DNA of 64,000 nucleotides from positions 228,103 to 292,102 of the forward strand of contig CAVXSF010000004.1 in NCBI GenBank assembly GCA_963764345.1, written 5' to 3'. Position 1 is the stretch's first letter. Every line of letters begins with the position of its first letter. Below, one piece after another: positions 1-8,939 of this stretch. Both the position numbers and the translations under genes were made by a program. This stretch comes from DASQZK01 sp963764345. Its GTDB lineage: Bacteria > Bacteroidota > Bacteroidia > Bacteroidales > GCA-2748055. The notes under the pieces are model-generated. The model worked only from the letters and a program-made list of their open reading frames with translations, was not told the origin of the DNA and did no database searches.

Positions 1-216
1 GACCTTCCTGGGACGCTCCAGCGATCCGACAAAGTCTTCAATGCTGTGAGCCCCGATAAAATTTTTCCCGGCACCTCTGCCATTAAGAAAATTATCGACC
101 TTTTCAACTGTACGGTTATACACTGCTACGGTGTAGCCTTTGTTTTCCATGTTCAATACCAGATTCTCGCCCATTACGGCCAGTCCGATAAGTCCGATGT
201 CTGCAGATTTTTTCAT
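1..216 (-). CDS. gnd: 6-phosphogluconate dehydrogenase, N-terminal part (cut by window edge)
   Basis: The first 72 residues are present; the rest lies beyond position 1. The start ATG is at 216-214. The protein begins with a Rossmann fold whose GLAVMGENLVLNM segment is the NADP-binding signature of 6-phosphogluconate dehydrogenase, followed by YNRTVEKVDNFL, which is also typical of this family. The enzyme oxidatively decarboxylates 6-phosphogluconate to ribulose 5-phosphate in the cytosol. It is the last visible gene of a minus-strand run starting with a LacI regulator at 7336, so it may share that operon with other sugar-acid genes. The family assignment is firm; operon membership is inferred from direction and spacing only. 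Confidence 0.93.
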   Translation of the reverse strand, partial: MKKSADIGLIGLAVMGENLVLNMENKGYTVAVYNRTVEKVDNFLNGRGAGKNFIGAHSIEDFVGSLERPRKV

Positions 217-329
217 GAGTTATACATTTATTTTCAAATATCCCCGGAGAACATCCGGCGATGGTAAATCTTCTGTTGACTGCTCCAGTTGAAGAAGAAA
301 CAAATACGGTGCACCCGGAGTTTTATTTT

Positions 330-1484
330 CTAACAAAAACAACTGATTTCAAGCACGGCAAAGCCCAGCTCCTCCAGTAAATGCGGAAGATGATCAAAGG
401 CATTGTTTATAAGCTTCACGGAATAGGCAGGGGGTTCGCGTCTTACAGGGTAATGTCCCCTCAGATATTCGAAGCTTCCTGGATCTTCCCTCAGCCTTTC
501 ATCATCCGATCTGACGTCATAGGATGAAAGGTACACTTCACTTAGTATCTCCGTTTCATCCATTCCCGTGCAATCAACCACGATGGACGGATTATCCGGG
601 GCAGGAACAGACCGGGGAGTCCAGTCATCCAGGCCGAGTCCGAAAAACCGGGATACGGCCCTTACGCTCATCATCGTCCCGTTTGCTTTCCCATCCGCCG
701 AATACCCTGCAATATGAGGTGTGGCGATATCCAACAGGTCGAGAAGTTCACCGGAGATATCCGGTTCGTTCTCCCAGACATCGAGACAGGCTGCCGCTAG
801 CTTGCCCGTCCTCAGCGCCCCGATCAGAGCCTCTCCATCCACAACCTCACCTCTTGATGAATTGATCAGGAATGGTTTTTTTGGCAGCCGGCCAAAAAAT
901 TTTTCACTGGCAAGGTGCAGTGTTTTATCCTGTCCTTCCCGGTTCAGAGGAACATGAAAAGTAATCACATCAGCCTGCTCCATAATGGTCTCCAGGTTCA
1001 CAAAACCTTCGTTGCCTTCCGTCCTGGCTCGGGGAGGATCGTTCAGAAGCACTTTCATACCCAGTACTTTAGCTACCCTTGCCACTTTTGAACCCACATT
1101 TCCGACGCCAATCACGCCAATAGTCATATCCCCAAGCCTGATATCCCTGCTTACTGCCAGGTTAAGCAATACTGAAACGATATATTGTTCCACCGAGGAG
1201 GCATTGCAACCCGGGGCATTGGTCCATTGTATGCCTTTTTCACGGCAGTATTCCGTATCGATATGATCGTAGCCAATAGTTGCGGAGGCAATAAACCTGA
1301 CCGTGGAGCCTTCCAGCAGATCCCGGTTGCAACGGGTCCTTGTCCGGATGATCAGTGCATCCGCCTCCCTTATAAGGCCGGCGTTGATGTCTTTTCCGGG
1401 ATACATGGAAACAGTAGCCACATCATCGAATACGCCTTTCAGAAAAGGGATCTTATCATCGGCAATTATGCGTATCTTCTTCAC
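330..1484 (-). CDS. pdxB: Erythronate-4-phosphate dehydrogenase
   Basis: A D-2-hydroxyacid dehydrogenase of about 384 residues, matching PdxB of vitamin B6 (PLP) synthesis, which oxidises 4-phosphoerythronate. An N-terminal substrate domain (IRIIADDKIPFLKG) is followed by the NAD-binding GVIGVGNVGSKVARV motif. The active-site Arg lies in INSSRGEVVDG and the His in TPHIAGYS. A C-terminal PdxB-type dimerisation segment begins near VVDCTG. An ATG exists at 1517 but would overlap the upstream gene by 32 bases. The GTG at 1484, one base after that gene's TGA, gives an N-terminus that fits the family, so it is preferred. It is tightly coupled to the LarA-like gene. Confidence 0.9.
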   Translation of the reverse strand: MKKIRIIADDKIPFLKGVFDDVATVSMYPGKDINAGLIREADALIIRTRTRCNRDLLEGSTVRFIASATIGYDHIDTEYCREKGIQWTNAPGCNASSVEQYIVSVLLNLAVSRDIRLGDMTIGVIGVGNVGSKVARVAKVLGMKVLLNDPPRARTEGNEGFVNLETIMEQADVITFHVPLNREGQDKTLHLASEKFFGRLPKKPFLINSSRGEVVDGEALIGALRTGKLAAACLDVWENEPDISGELLDLLDIATPHIAGYSADGKANGTMMSVRAVSRFFGLGLDDWTPRSVPAPDNPSIVVDCTGMDETEILSEVYLSSYDVRSDDERLREDPGSFEYLRGHYPVRREPPAYSVKLINNAFDHLPHLLEELGFAVLEISCFC

Positions 1485-1485
1485 T

Positions 1486-2751
1486 TCAGAACTTATCTTT
1501 ATGGGCCCATAAACCAAGGGCCGGGTTTGAAATATAAAAGATCTCCTCCCCTCCGGGCAGGCTGTTGAAACCGTCCTTCAGTTCCTGAGGATTGTACTTC
1601 TTCAGCATGTCCTCAAGCGGAGCATACCGGTAATTCACGCTTTCTATCTCCTCCCTGGAAAGGAATCCGGGAGAGTATGTCACACTGAACCTGCCCTCTG
1701 ATGATCCGTGGATGAGATGTGCGGCCGCACTAAGGTTGTTTCGGAGGTCCTCATTGTCAGCAGTCAGTTTAAGAATATCCGGTGTATTTAAATAGCCATA
1801 CTTTCTGATCAAGGCATCAATCTGCCGATCCTCACCGAATTCGCGAAGTCCGGGAGCCAGGACAAAAAGCTCACCGCCGTCGGCGATGGCCATACGGGTG
1901 CGGTAAATGCTCTTGTTTCCAAGCCAGGTACTCTTAAACTCAGCGGGATCAAGGTAAACAACCACCTTTTTCAATGGCTCTCCGAGGAGCTTAAAGTTCA
2001 CCTTCAAGGATAATTCTGAGGCCAGGTTGAAACATTCCCGGTCATCGCCGATAAACAAACCGCGCATGTCCAGCCCCGTGTCGTTTTTGCCAATCACTGT
2101 CTGGATATAAACCACCGGCATTTGTGCAGCAAAATTTTCAGATGCAAAATCCAGCACCTTTCTCACCGGCGTGTCGGCACGGCCCATAATACGTTCCATC
2201 CCGTAAACAGCCCCAAGGAAGTGGCTCTTATTGATCCCTTCCGCACCACCGGTGCCAACAAAAATATTCTTGTTGTAGTTGGCCATGCCGATGACCTCAT
2301 GAGGCACGACCTGTCCGACCGACAGGATCAGGTCGTAATCACCTTCTACCAGAAGTTTATTAACCTGGGCCGGCCAGTGATAATTCACCCTCCCTTCAGC
2401 CACCTCGCTTACAAACGAGGCCGGAACGTTGCCCAGCGTAACCAGATCGCTGCGCCAGTCATGAGTTCTGAACAATCCCGGGGGGATGCTCCCGAACATG
2501 TGCCTGATCTCCTGTTCACTCATTGGAAAATGGGTACCTGTTGCCGGGAGAATATCGGTTAGCCGGTTCCCGTAATATTCATATATAAGTTGAGTGATCT
2601 CTCCGGCCTTCGAATGCAACCTGGTAAAATCAGGAGGTATAACGAGGACCTTTCTTCTCGGGCCCATCTTGTCCAGGGCCCCGAAAACCGATGTCCTCAG
2701 TTCTTCGCTTCCGATGCTGACACCGGTACCACCTTTGCCGAAATATAACAT
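1486..2751 (-). CDS. LarA-family nickel-pincer racemase/epimerase-like protein
   Basis: A DUF2088/LarA-like enzyme of about 421 residues. Landmarks known from lactate racemase are visible in order: TGTHFP (catalytic His of the TGxH motif), VVPHEVIG (second catalytic His), and NYNKNIFVG with NKSHFLG (the Lys that carries the nickel-pincer nucleotide and a nickel-binding His). The family racemises or epimerises 2-hydroxy acids, and some members act on sugar acids such as gluconate. Placed beside phosphofructokinase, an SDR reductase and hexuronate genes, a role on an aldonate such as mannonate or gluconate is more likely than on lactate; that is inference. The longest frame begins at a TTG (2784); the ATG at 2751 is preferred. 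No larB, larC or larE is nearby, so the cofactor must be made elsewhere. Confidence 0.8.
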   Translation of the reverse strand: MLYFGKGGTGVSIGSEELRTSVFGALDKMGPRRKVLVIPPDFTRLHSKAGEITQLIYEYYGNRLTDILPATGTHFPMSEQEIRHMFGSIPPGLFRTHDWRSDLVTLGNVPASFVSEVAEGRVNYHWPAQVNKLLVEGDYDLILSVGQVVPHEVIGMANYNKNIFVGTGGAEGINKSHFLGAVYGMERIMGRADTPVRKVLDFASENFAAQMPVVYIQTVIGKNDTGLDMRGLFIGDDRECFNLASELSLKVNFKLLGEPLKKVVVYLDPAEFKSTWLGNKSIYRTRMAIADGGELFVLAPGLREFGEDRQIDALIRKYGYLNTPDILKLTADNEDLRNNLSAAAHLIHGSSEGRFSVTYSPGFLSREEIESVNYRYAPLEDMLKKYNPQELKDGFNSLPGGEEIFYISNPALGLWAHKDKF

Positions 2752-2787
2752 AGTTCCTAATCGGATTGGTTCAGAATATGACAATCA

Positions 2788-3701
2788 TTATTTTTTCCAC
2801 GGTGGAAGTTCGGGCAGATAGCTATCAAAGACACGGATCAGATCATTTTCGTAATCACCCTTGTAGGTTCCGTTAAAAAACCGTTCAAGGGCTTCTTTAC
2901 TAAAACGTTCCCATGAGGCTTCTTCATGTCCCGGATTTATAGGGTAGAAAAGCACTCCATTTGATTTGGCTGCCTGGAAGTCTCCCGGGGCATCGCCAAT
3001 CATCAGGATTTTATCGTCAGGATATTTGTCTTTGGCAGCCAATGCGAGGTGTTCCCTTTTAGTACCATACTCCTGTCCGGCGATAAGCCTGACATATTTC
3101 TCAATCCTGTTTTCTTTCCATTCTCTCTCCAGTGCTTCGACAGGCGTCTGGGACACCACAATCGGGTCAGCCTTACCGACCATTTTTTCAAGTGATTCCC
3201 TCACAAACGGAAAGGGCGGCATCCCGTAGACCATTTCACCGATGTCCTGATTTACCTTCAGGGACCATGCATAGGTCCGGTCAATAATAGGGTCATCCAC
3301 CTCTTCGGCAAAAACTTCCAGAGCAGGATTTCCCAGCTTACTTTCCTTCCTGGTCCAACCCATCCAGCAGGCTAAGATCGGGAAGATCCATACCCCTGGC
3401 TATGACCTCCTGCCTTTCAGATAAAAGCCTGAACGTCTCAATCAGTGCCAGAAACCGGTTCACACCCCTGCGTTTTTGAATAGAGGTTGACAAATTCCCA
3501 GGTCTCCCTGGCATATTTTGATATCTTCTGCAATTCAAAAGATTTAATGAGATTGGGACAGAAACACTCTTTCTGCTTGATTTCCATGGTATCGAATGCA
3601 CAACCATCGGAATCGATGCCGATAAAAAATTCCTTTTCAGGTTGAAGTTTCGTAAGTGTGTCGTGTGGATTATTCATCTTTTTGCACGTTTGTTTAATCA
3701 T
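2788..3701 (-). CDS. HAD-superfamily phosphatase, split by two frameshifts
   Basis: Three overlapping frames together encode one HAD hydrolase of about 300 residues. The N-terminal frame holds motif I (GIDSDGCAFD), the middle frame continues RGVNRFLALIETF, and the third carries VVSQTP (motif II region), a Lys-containing cap segment and GDAPGD (motif IV). The joins lie near 3475 and near 3360; each is mended by dropping a single base, giving KTRGVNRF and LLDGWTRKES. Family members dephosphorylate sugar phosphates or phosphoglycolate; the substrate cannot be read here. Start is ATG 3701 or ATG 3677. It sits between phosphofructokinase and the LarA-like gene, suggesting a sugar-phosphate substrate. 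Confidence 0.75.
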
Positions 3702-3732
3702 TTAACATCCCAAAACCGGCGGAGTTCATCTT

Positions 3733-5016
3733 CTAGCGGTAGGCTTGCGGGGAGTACTCCTTGAGTTTTTTATCCGCGAAGACCGGTTTGAATCTGGCAA
3801 ATCTCTGCCTGCCATGAATTATTGGCACGCTCACCCAGTCTTCTCCTACCAGTGGCCTCACATAATCGAGGAATTCATTGGTAACATCAGTACCGGAATC
3901 AGCGATCCACTTTGCCGGAAAAGTTCGTTCCGAGAGTGCCACTTTTTCAAGCGGGACTTTATCAAAGGTGACATTATAGATAAATCCCGGCTCCCTTAAA
4001 ATGGTAGCCATCCAGCCGTTACCATCCTTCATGGCAATTTCAACGGCTTTCTGTCCCACTTTGTAAGCCTCGTCAAGATCGATTGTTGAAGCGTAGATCA
4101 TCGTATCTCTCTGGTCAGTTCCCATAACCTGCCCCCGGGCCATCCCCCTTACTTTAAACCCCGATTTATTAAGGTAGTTCACTACTGTCTGGAATACCGA
4201 CTGGCCGCTCGATCCGAATGAGGTATGGCCAAAAGCATCTTTCACATCCCCGGAGGAGCCTGTATTAAACCCCTCGCTGACCACCACCATGCACCTCCCG
4301 TCCTGTCTGAGCTGGTCATTCACCTTATCGCCCATATCCTCCAGGGTCAGACCCGATTCGGCAAGGTAGATCTGCAATGGCATTTGGCGTTCAGGATCAG
4401 CCAGCCTGGCAGCAGCGGGGATATAGCCGATTTTCCTTCCCATAGCCTGGATCACCAGCACAGGATCAGCCGGAGAAGATCCCATGTTTTCCTCATTGGC
4501 ATTCTGGATGATGTGAGACCAGTATCTTGCCACACTTCCATAACCCGGAGTATGGTCGATGAGCCTGAATTCACTGTCGCCAACATCGTTGTCAATGGTC
4601 TTGGGCACTCCCGTGGCAACCAGATCGAGCCCCTTCTCCCTCGCCAGTTCTGCTACTTTGTAAGCGGTATGCTGCGAATCATTGCCGCCAATATAGAAGA
4701 AGTAGCCAACATTGTGGGCTTTAAAAATTTCAATGATCCTTGCAAAATCCTCTTCCTGGTGATCTTTCAGTTTATACCTGCAGGTACCGATCGAACCGGC
4801 TGCCGGTGTAACCCTTAGAAGGGCGATCTCTTCCTCAGCCTGTGCTGACAAATCCAGAAGTTCTTCCTTCAGGACGCCCTCGATCCCGTGCCATCCTGCA
4901 TACACTTTCCCGAATGTGGAGGGAAACAACCTGCAGGCATCGATGATCCCTCTGAGAGAATTATTAATGACGGGAGACGGTCCTCCCGATTGTGCGACAA
5001 TGACATTTTTCGGCAT
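3733..5016 (-). CDS. pfp: 6-phosphofructokinase, probably pyrophosphate-dependent
   Basis: A 427-residue phosphofructokinase. It opens with AQSGGPSPVINNS, the phosphate-binding loop. GGNDSQHTA and PKTIDNDVG carry Asp and Lys at the two positions that in ATP-dependent enzymes are Gly; that pair is the accepted signature of pyrophosphate use. MGRKIGYIPA and EGFNTG are substrate-binding segments. The enzyme interconverts fructose 6-phosphate and fructose 1,6-bisphosphate reversibly, at low energetic cost. Its start lies two bases after the stop of the small lipoprotein gene upstream, so they are co-transcribed. PPi use is inferred from the two residues and is strong. Confidence 0.9.
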   Translation of the reverse strand: MPKNVIVAQSGGPSPVINNSLRGIIDACRLFPSTFGKVYAGWHGIEGVLKEELLDLSAQAEEEIALLRVTPAAGSIGTCRYKLKDHQEEDFARIIEIFKAHNVGYFFYIGGNDSQHTAYKVAELAREKGLDLVATGVPKTIDNDVGDSEFRLIDHTPGYGSVARYWSHIIQNANEENMGSSPADPVLVIQAMGRKIGYIPAAARLADPERQMPLQIYLAESGLTLEDMGDKVNDQLRQDGRCMVVVSEGFNTGSSGDVKDAFGHTSFGSSGQSVFQTVVNYLNKSGFKVRGMARGQVMGTDQRDTMIYASTIDLDEAYKVGQKAVEIAMKDGNGWMATILREPGFIYNVTFDKVPLEKVALSERTFPAKWIADSGTDVTNEFLDYVRPLVGEDWVSVPIIHGRQRFARFKPVFADKKLKEYSPQAYR

Positions 5017-5018
5017 GA

Positions 5019-5391
5019 CTAATCCTGTTTAGAGTTATGTAAAAACGTCCGGTAGATCGTATTTTCACGACGTTCATTCAGACCTTTGTAAGGAACGTCT
5101 CTGAAAATTTCAACCGTGTAAGGCTTGTCCGGATTTTCACTGACATAATTGTAATATATCATGGCGCGGTAAATATCTTCCGTCCAGTCGAACTGACCCG
5201 ATGGCCCCTTTTCAAGGAAGGACAGGTATTCCGGCACCAGCAGTTCAATTTCTTTCATTCCTCAGTGCATTGGTGTAATGATCCGAAAGGATTGTCCATC
5301 CCTGCACGGAATGGCTCTCCTGCCGTAAATCGCAGGTCGTGAAAGAGAGAGAAAAAATCAGAAGAAAAATGATGGATATCCCGGTTTTCAT
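5019..5391 (-). CDS. Small secreted lipoprotein of unknown function (one frameshift)
   Basis: Two frames join into a protein of about 124 residues. The first (start ATG 5391, own stop at 5245) has a lipoprotein signal peptide, MKTGISIIFLLIFSLSFTTC, then GWTILSDHYTNALR. The second (5019-5258) continues KEIELLVPEYLSFLEKG and ends with YRTFLHNSKQD. Removing one base near 5258 joins them, the same +1 lesion seen in other genes here. The GWTILSD opening resembles short lipid-anchored proteins of Bacteroidota sugar-acid loci, but I do not recognise the family. It sits between the SDR reductase and phosphofructokinase genes, in the LacI-led operon. Confidence 0.5.
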
Positions 5392-5424
5392 GATGATTGA
5401 TTTTTGATTGATTCTCCTTTCTGC

Positions 5425-6277
5425 TCAGACACCTCCAAAGGCGCTGTATCCGCCATCGACAGGGATGACTATACCGGTCACGAATTTTGAAATATCCGAA
5501 ACAAGGTACAGGACTGTTCCCTGAAGATCTTCCGGTTCGCCAAACTTTCCCACGGGAGTATTGGCGAGAATTTTTTCTCCTCTCTCAGTTAATTGACCTG
5601 TGATTTCATTGATGAGTAAAAACCTGTTCTGGTTGGTCAGGAAAAAACCCGGCGCAACTGCATTGACCCTTACCCCGGTTTTTGCAAAGTGGACGGCAAG
5701 CCATTCCGTGAAGTTGTTCACCGAGGCTTTCGCTGCCGAATATGCCGGGATCTTTGTCAGAGGCTTATAGGAATTCATGGATGAAATGTTGAGTATCACC
5801 CCGTCACCCCTTTTCACCATGTCTGATGAAAAAGCCATGGTAGGCATCACGGTTCCCATGAAGTTCAGATCAAACACTTTCCTGAATCCCTCGATTTCCA
5901 GTCCGAAAAACCCATCCTCAAGGTTATCTGTATTTTCAGGGGTGATTTGTTCGATCTTCGTTGTAGCCTGAGGCGAATTACCACCGGCTCCGTTGATCAG
6001 GATGTCTACCCTACCGAAGCGTTTAAGTATCTCCTTTTTAGTTTCGTTAAGGCTGGCCATATCGAGCACATTGCTCTCCATACCGGCACAATCGGTACCA
6101 GATTCCCTGCTGATATGCGTCAGCCAGTTCTTCGGCCACAGCTTTCCGAAGGTCGAGAATAACAGTCTTCACACCGGCGGCAGCCAGAGCTTTCACGATT
6201 GCTGTTCCGATAATTCCGGCGCCACCAGTGATGACGCAAACTTTTCCTTTCAGATCTGAAAATGTGTGGTTTGCCAT
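5425..6277 (-). CDS. SDR oxidoreductase, likely D-mannonate oxidoreductase (fructuronate reductase); one frameshift
   Basis: A classical short-chain dehydrogenase in two frames. The first (start ATG 6277) has the TGGAGIIGTAIV cofactor motif. The second has VDILINGAGG (NNAG equivalent), ISSMNS with the catalytic Ser, YSAAK with the catalytic Tyr and Lys, and the C-terminal PVDGGYSAFGGV. The frames join near 6108 if one G of a GGG run is removed (reading QQESGTDCAG). SDRs of this type reduce fructuronate to mannonate in Bacillus and Thermotoga hexuronate pathways. The divergent uxaE-uxaC pair nearby supports that role. Substrate is inferred; SDR membership is certain. It directly follows the LacI gene. 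Confidence 0.75.
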
Positions 6278-6286
6278 AATTGTAAA

Positions 6287-7336
6287 TTATCTGTATTCGT
6301 AATAGTCAATATTTTCTTTTGTCAGAATATCGATAGGGATATACTGAACCAAAGGTACATCCCTTTTAAGGATGATCTTGCCGAACAGCGTCATGATACC
6401 CCGGTAACCCTGTTCTTCCGGCTTCTGGCTGATGAGAAAATTGATGAGTCCCTTCTTCAGAAACTCCACATTGACAGGTAACAGGTCATAACCAATGAGC
6501 CTTATGTTTTGCAGCCCCTTCTCTTCAAGGTAGGCGGCCACATGGTAAACCCTTGAATTAGGCACAAAAATACCTTTGACCCGGGCATTGATAAAATATG
6601 GATCCAGCTTAAAGGAAAGAGATGATTCAGCAGGCTGGCTCATCTCCAGGGTGATCAGATTAAAATTCACGTCAGGATTGTCGGTGAAAAACTTTCGGAA
6701 TCCTCTTTCCCGTCTTATGGTATCATTATGATTCTCCATGTTCCCTGAAAGGCTGATCATGAGAATATCTCCTTCCCCCATCATGCCGAAGGTCAGCAAC
6801 TTCGCCCCGAGGTATCCGCTCTGAAGAGTATCCTGGCCTATATAAAATACATCGTCGAGTTCATCGATATTGGAATTAAACAAGGCTACCGGAATTTCCG
6901 CAGATTTGCATTTCCTCACGAATTCAAGAGATTCCTGTGGAAATACAGGTGCAAAAAGAACGGCATCAGGAGTCTCTTTCATGAGAGCTTCAGCCTGCTT
7001 TGCAAATGATGCCTTGTCAAACTGATCGAAGTAAAAGCGCCGTATAATGATGCCGAAATGATCTATTTCAGTTAAAGCCCTGTCAATTCCGGCATTCGGA
7101 GCAATCCAGAAATCATTTCCGTTTACGGACACGGGCATCAGTACTGCAAAGAGAAAGGTTCTTTTGGTAGCCAGTGTCCTTGCCATTATATCCGGTTTAT
7201 AATCAAGCTCATGAAGGATATGCTTCACTTTTTCCCTCGTTTTTTCCGACACTTCTCCCCTGTTGTGGATCACACGATCCACAGTCCCCGGTGAAACCCG
7301 GGCCATACGAGCGATATCTTTAATACGGACTTTCAA
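6287..7336 (-). CDS. LacI-family transcriptional regulator
   Basis: The N-terminus has a LacI helix-turn-helix (IKDIARMARVSPGTVDRVIHNRGE) and hinge (DYKPDIMARTL), then a periplasmic-binding-protein-like effector domain of the Peripla_BP_4 type (FAVLMPVS, GYLGAKLL, RERGFRKFF). It is 349 residues, normal for the family. The gene heads the minus-strand run SDR-lipoprotein-pfp-HAD-larA-pdxB-gnd and is divergent from uxaE-uxaC, so it probably controls both sides in response to a hexuronate or sugar-acid intermediate. A CG-centred palindrome in the shared intergenic region (7449-7462) is a candidate operator. Confidence 0.88.
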   Translation of the reverse strand: MKVRIKDIARMARVSPGTVDRVIHNRGEVSEKTREKVKHILHELDYKPDIMARTLATKRTFLFAVLMPVSVNGNDFWIAPNAGIDRALTEIDHFGIIIRRFYFDQFDKASFAKQAEALMKETPDAVLFAPVFPQESLEFVRKCKSAEIPVALFNSNIDELDDVFYIGQDTLQSGYLGAKLLTFGMMGEGDILMISLSGNMENHNDTIRRERGFRKFFTDNPDVNFNLITLEMSQPAESSLSFKLDPYFINARVKGIFVPNSRVYHVAAYLEEKGLQNIRLIGYDLLPVNVEFLKKGLINFLISQKPEEQGYRGIMTLFGKIILKRDVPLVQYIPIDILTKENIDYYEYR

Positions 7337-7448
7337 TTATAACAATGATCCACAATATTTTACAAAATTCACATCCAGAATATACATGCTATCTCACCAG
7401 CAAAAATAAAGAAATATCATTGGAAATAACGAAATTTGGAGTTAATTT

Positions 7449-7462
7449 CGTGTCCGTACACG
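7449..7462. promoter_or_regulatory. Candidate LacI-type operator
   Basis: CGTGT-CCGT-ACACG has perfect five-base arms around a CG-centred core, extending imperfectly outwards (TTCGTGTCCGTACACGGA). LacI-family operators usually are CG-centred palindromes. It lies 113 bases upstream of the LacI start and about 200 upstream of uxaE, a position suited to control of both. Confidence 0.4.
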
Positions 7463-7607
7463 GATATTTTTTCCTGAGCAGTTATTCTATCAGCAAGCAC
7501 AATGGTAATGATTTGTTTGTTATTTGAGAGAAGAACGCATAGAGCCGGCGGGACATGGGAGTCACCAGACGGGATACAGGCTGACAGCCCGGGTTTGAAT
7601 AAACTTT

Positions 7608-7640
7608 TTTGAATGGACAGATCAGTAATCGGTAATCTTT
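7608..7640 (+). promoter_or_regulatory. Possible Bacteroidota promoter for uxaE-uxaC
   Basis: TTTG at 7608-7611 and TAATCTTT at 7633-7640, 21 bases apart, resemble the Bacteroidota -33 TTTG and -7 TAnnTTTG boxes; the final G is missing and spacing is slightly long. The uxaE ATG follows 20 bases later. Confidence 0.3.
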
Positions 7641-7659
7641 TAAATATAAACTTTCTGTT

Positions 7660-8911
7660 ATGATAAAAATCGGAAAATACTCCTTTGGCACGGGAGACCG
7701 TTTCGGCCTTCAGGGAAAAGCACAGCTAAGGGCCATCTCAAGGGCCAATGCCGCAGGGATAGATTTAACCCCGGTATGGAATAAATCGAACCGTGAGCAC
7801 CAGATCATCCATACTTCGCCGGAGGAGACCACGGATGGAAGCGGACGAGGCGGTAAGGGAATTGGGCTGGAAAGGGGATTATTTCGTCGATGCTGACCAT
7901 ATTAACCTCACCAACGTGGATCATTTCATCAGTCACTCCGATTTTTTCACCATCGATGTGGCCGATTATATCGGGAAACCGGCTGATCCGTCCGATGTGG
8001 AAACTTTCCTGAAACGTAATGAAAAGTACACCGGAGAGCTGAAACTTGCCGGACTGCCTGAATCATTGCATATCACTAAAGAAAATCTAAAAGATATTGC
8101 AAACAAGTTTCTTTTCGCAGTAAAACAGGCCGGCAACATTTACCGGCATATCGAGGAAAAGAAGGGCACAGGGAATTTTATTACAGAAGTGTCGATGGAT
8201 GAGGTGGATCAATCCCAGGGGCCGGAGGAAATGTTCTTTATCCTTTCGGCTCTGGCCCAGGAAGGCATTCCGTTGCAGACCATTGCCCCCAAATTCTCCG
8301 GCAGGTTTAATAAAGGTGTGGATTACAGAGGTAACCTGGATGTTTTCAAAGCAGAATTTGAAATCGACATCCTCGTCATCAAGAAGGCCATTGCAGAATT
8401 TGGACTCCCGGAGAACCTGAAACTCTCCGTACATTCCGGCAGTGATAAATTCTCCATTTACCCGGTCATGGGAGAACTGATCCGTAAACACGATGCCGGA
8501 ATACATGTCAAAACTGCAGGGACAACCTGGCTTGAAGAGGTTATCGGACTGGCTCTTGCGGGAGATGAGGCGCTTGACTTAGCAAAGTCCATCTACCGTA
8601 AAGCACTCGGTCGAATGGATGAGTTGTGTGGTCCTTACGCCACGGTCATCGACATCGACCCGTCGCAGTTGCCCTCACCCGAAGAGGTCAGTCAATGGTC
8701 TGGCAGTAAATTCGCCAACACCCTCCGGCATATTCCGGGACATCCTGATTACAACCCGGGGTTCCGGCAACTGATCCATGTCGGTTATAAAATCGCTGCT
8801 GAATACAGCAACGTCTACCTTAACATGGTCAAAGTACATGAGGACATCGTGGGACGCCAGGTGGAAGAAAACATTTATGACCGGCATCTCAAACGTCTGT
8901 TCCCCATTTGA
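7660..8911 (+). CDS. uxaE: Tagaturonate epimerase (UxaE), one frameshift
   Basis: The first frame (from ATG 7660) reads YSFGTGDRFGLQGKAQ and LTPVWNKSNREHQ. After a frame change near 7834 the second gives EADEAVRELGWKGDYFVDADH, DFFTIDVADYIGKPA, SVHSGSDKFSIYP and a C-terminus ending RLFPI. Together they match UxaE, which interconverts D-tagaturonate and D-fructuronate so that galacturonate and glucuronate share one route. Dropping one base of GG in CACGGATGG restores a single frame (ETTMEADEAV). The total of about 416 residues is somewhat shorter than some relatives. uxaC follows after 28 bases, forming a two-gene unit divergent from the LacI gene. Confidence 0.82.
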
Positions 8912-8939
8912 GCATATAACATTTATTCAAACAACTGTT

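Larger units (their letters stand above)
7337..7659. other. Divergent intergenic region between LacI gene and uxaE
   Basis: A 323-base AT-rich spacer between two divergent genes. It holds one palindrome (7449-7462) and a possible plus-strand promoter (7608-7640), listed separately. No coding signal was recognised. Confidence 0.6.
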
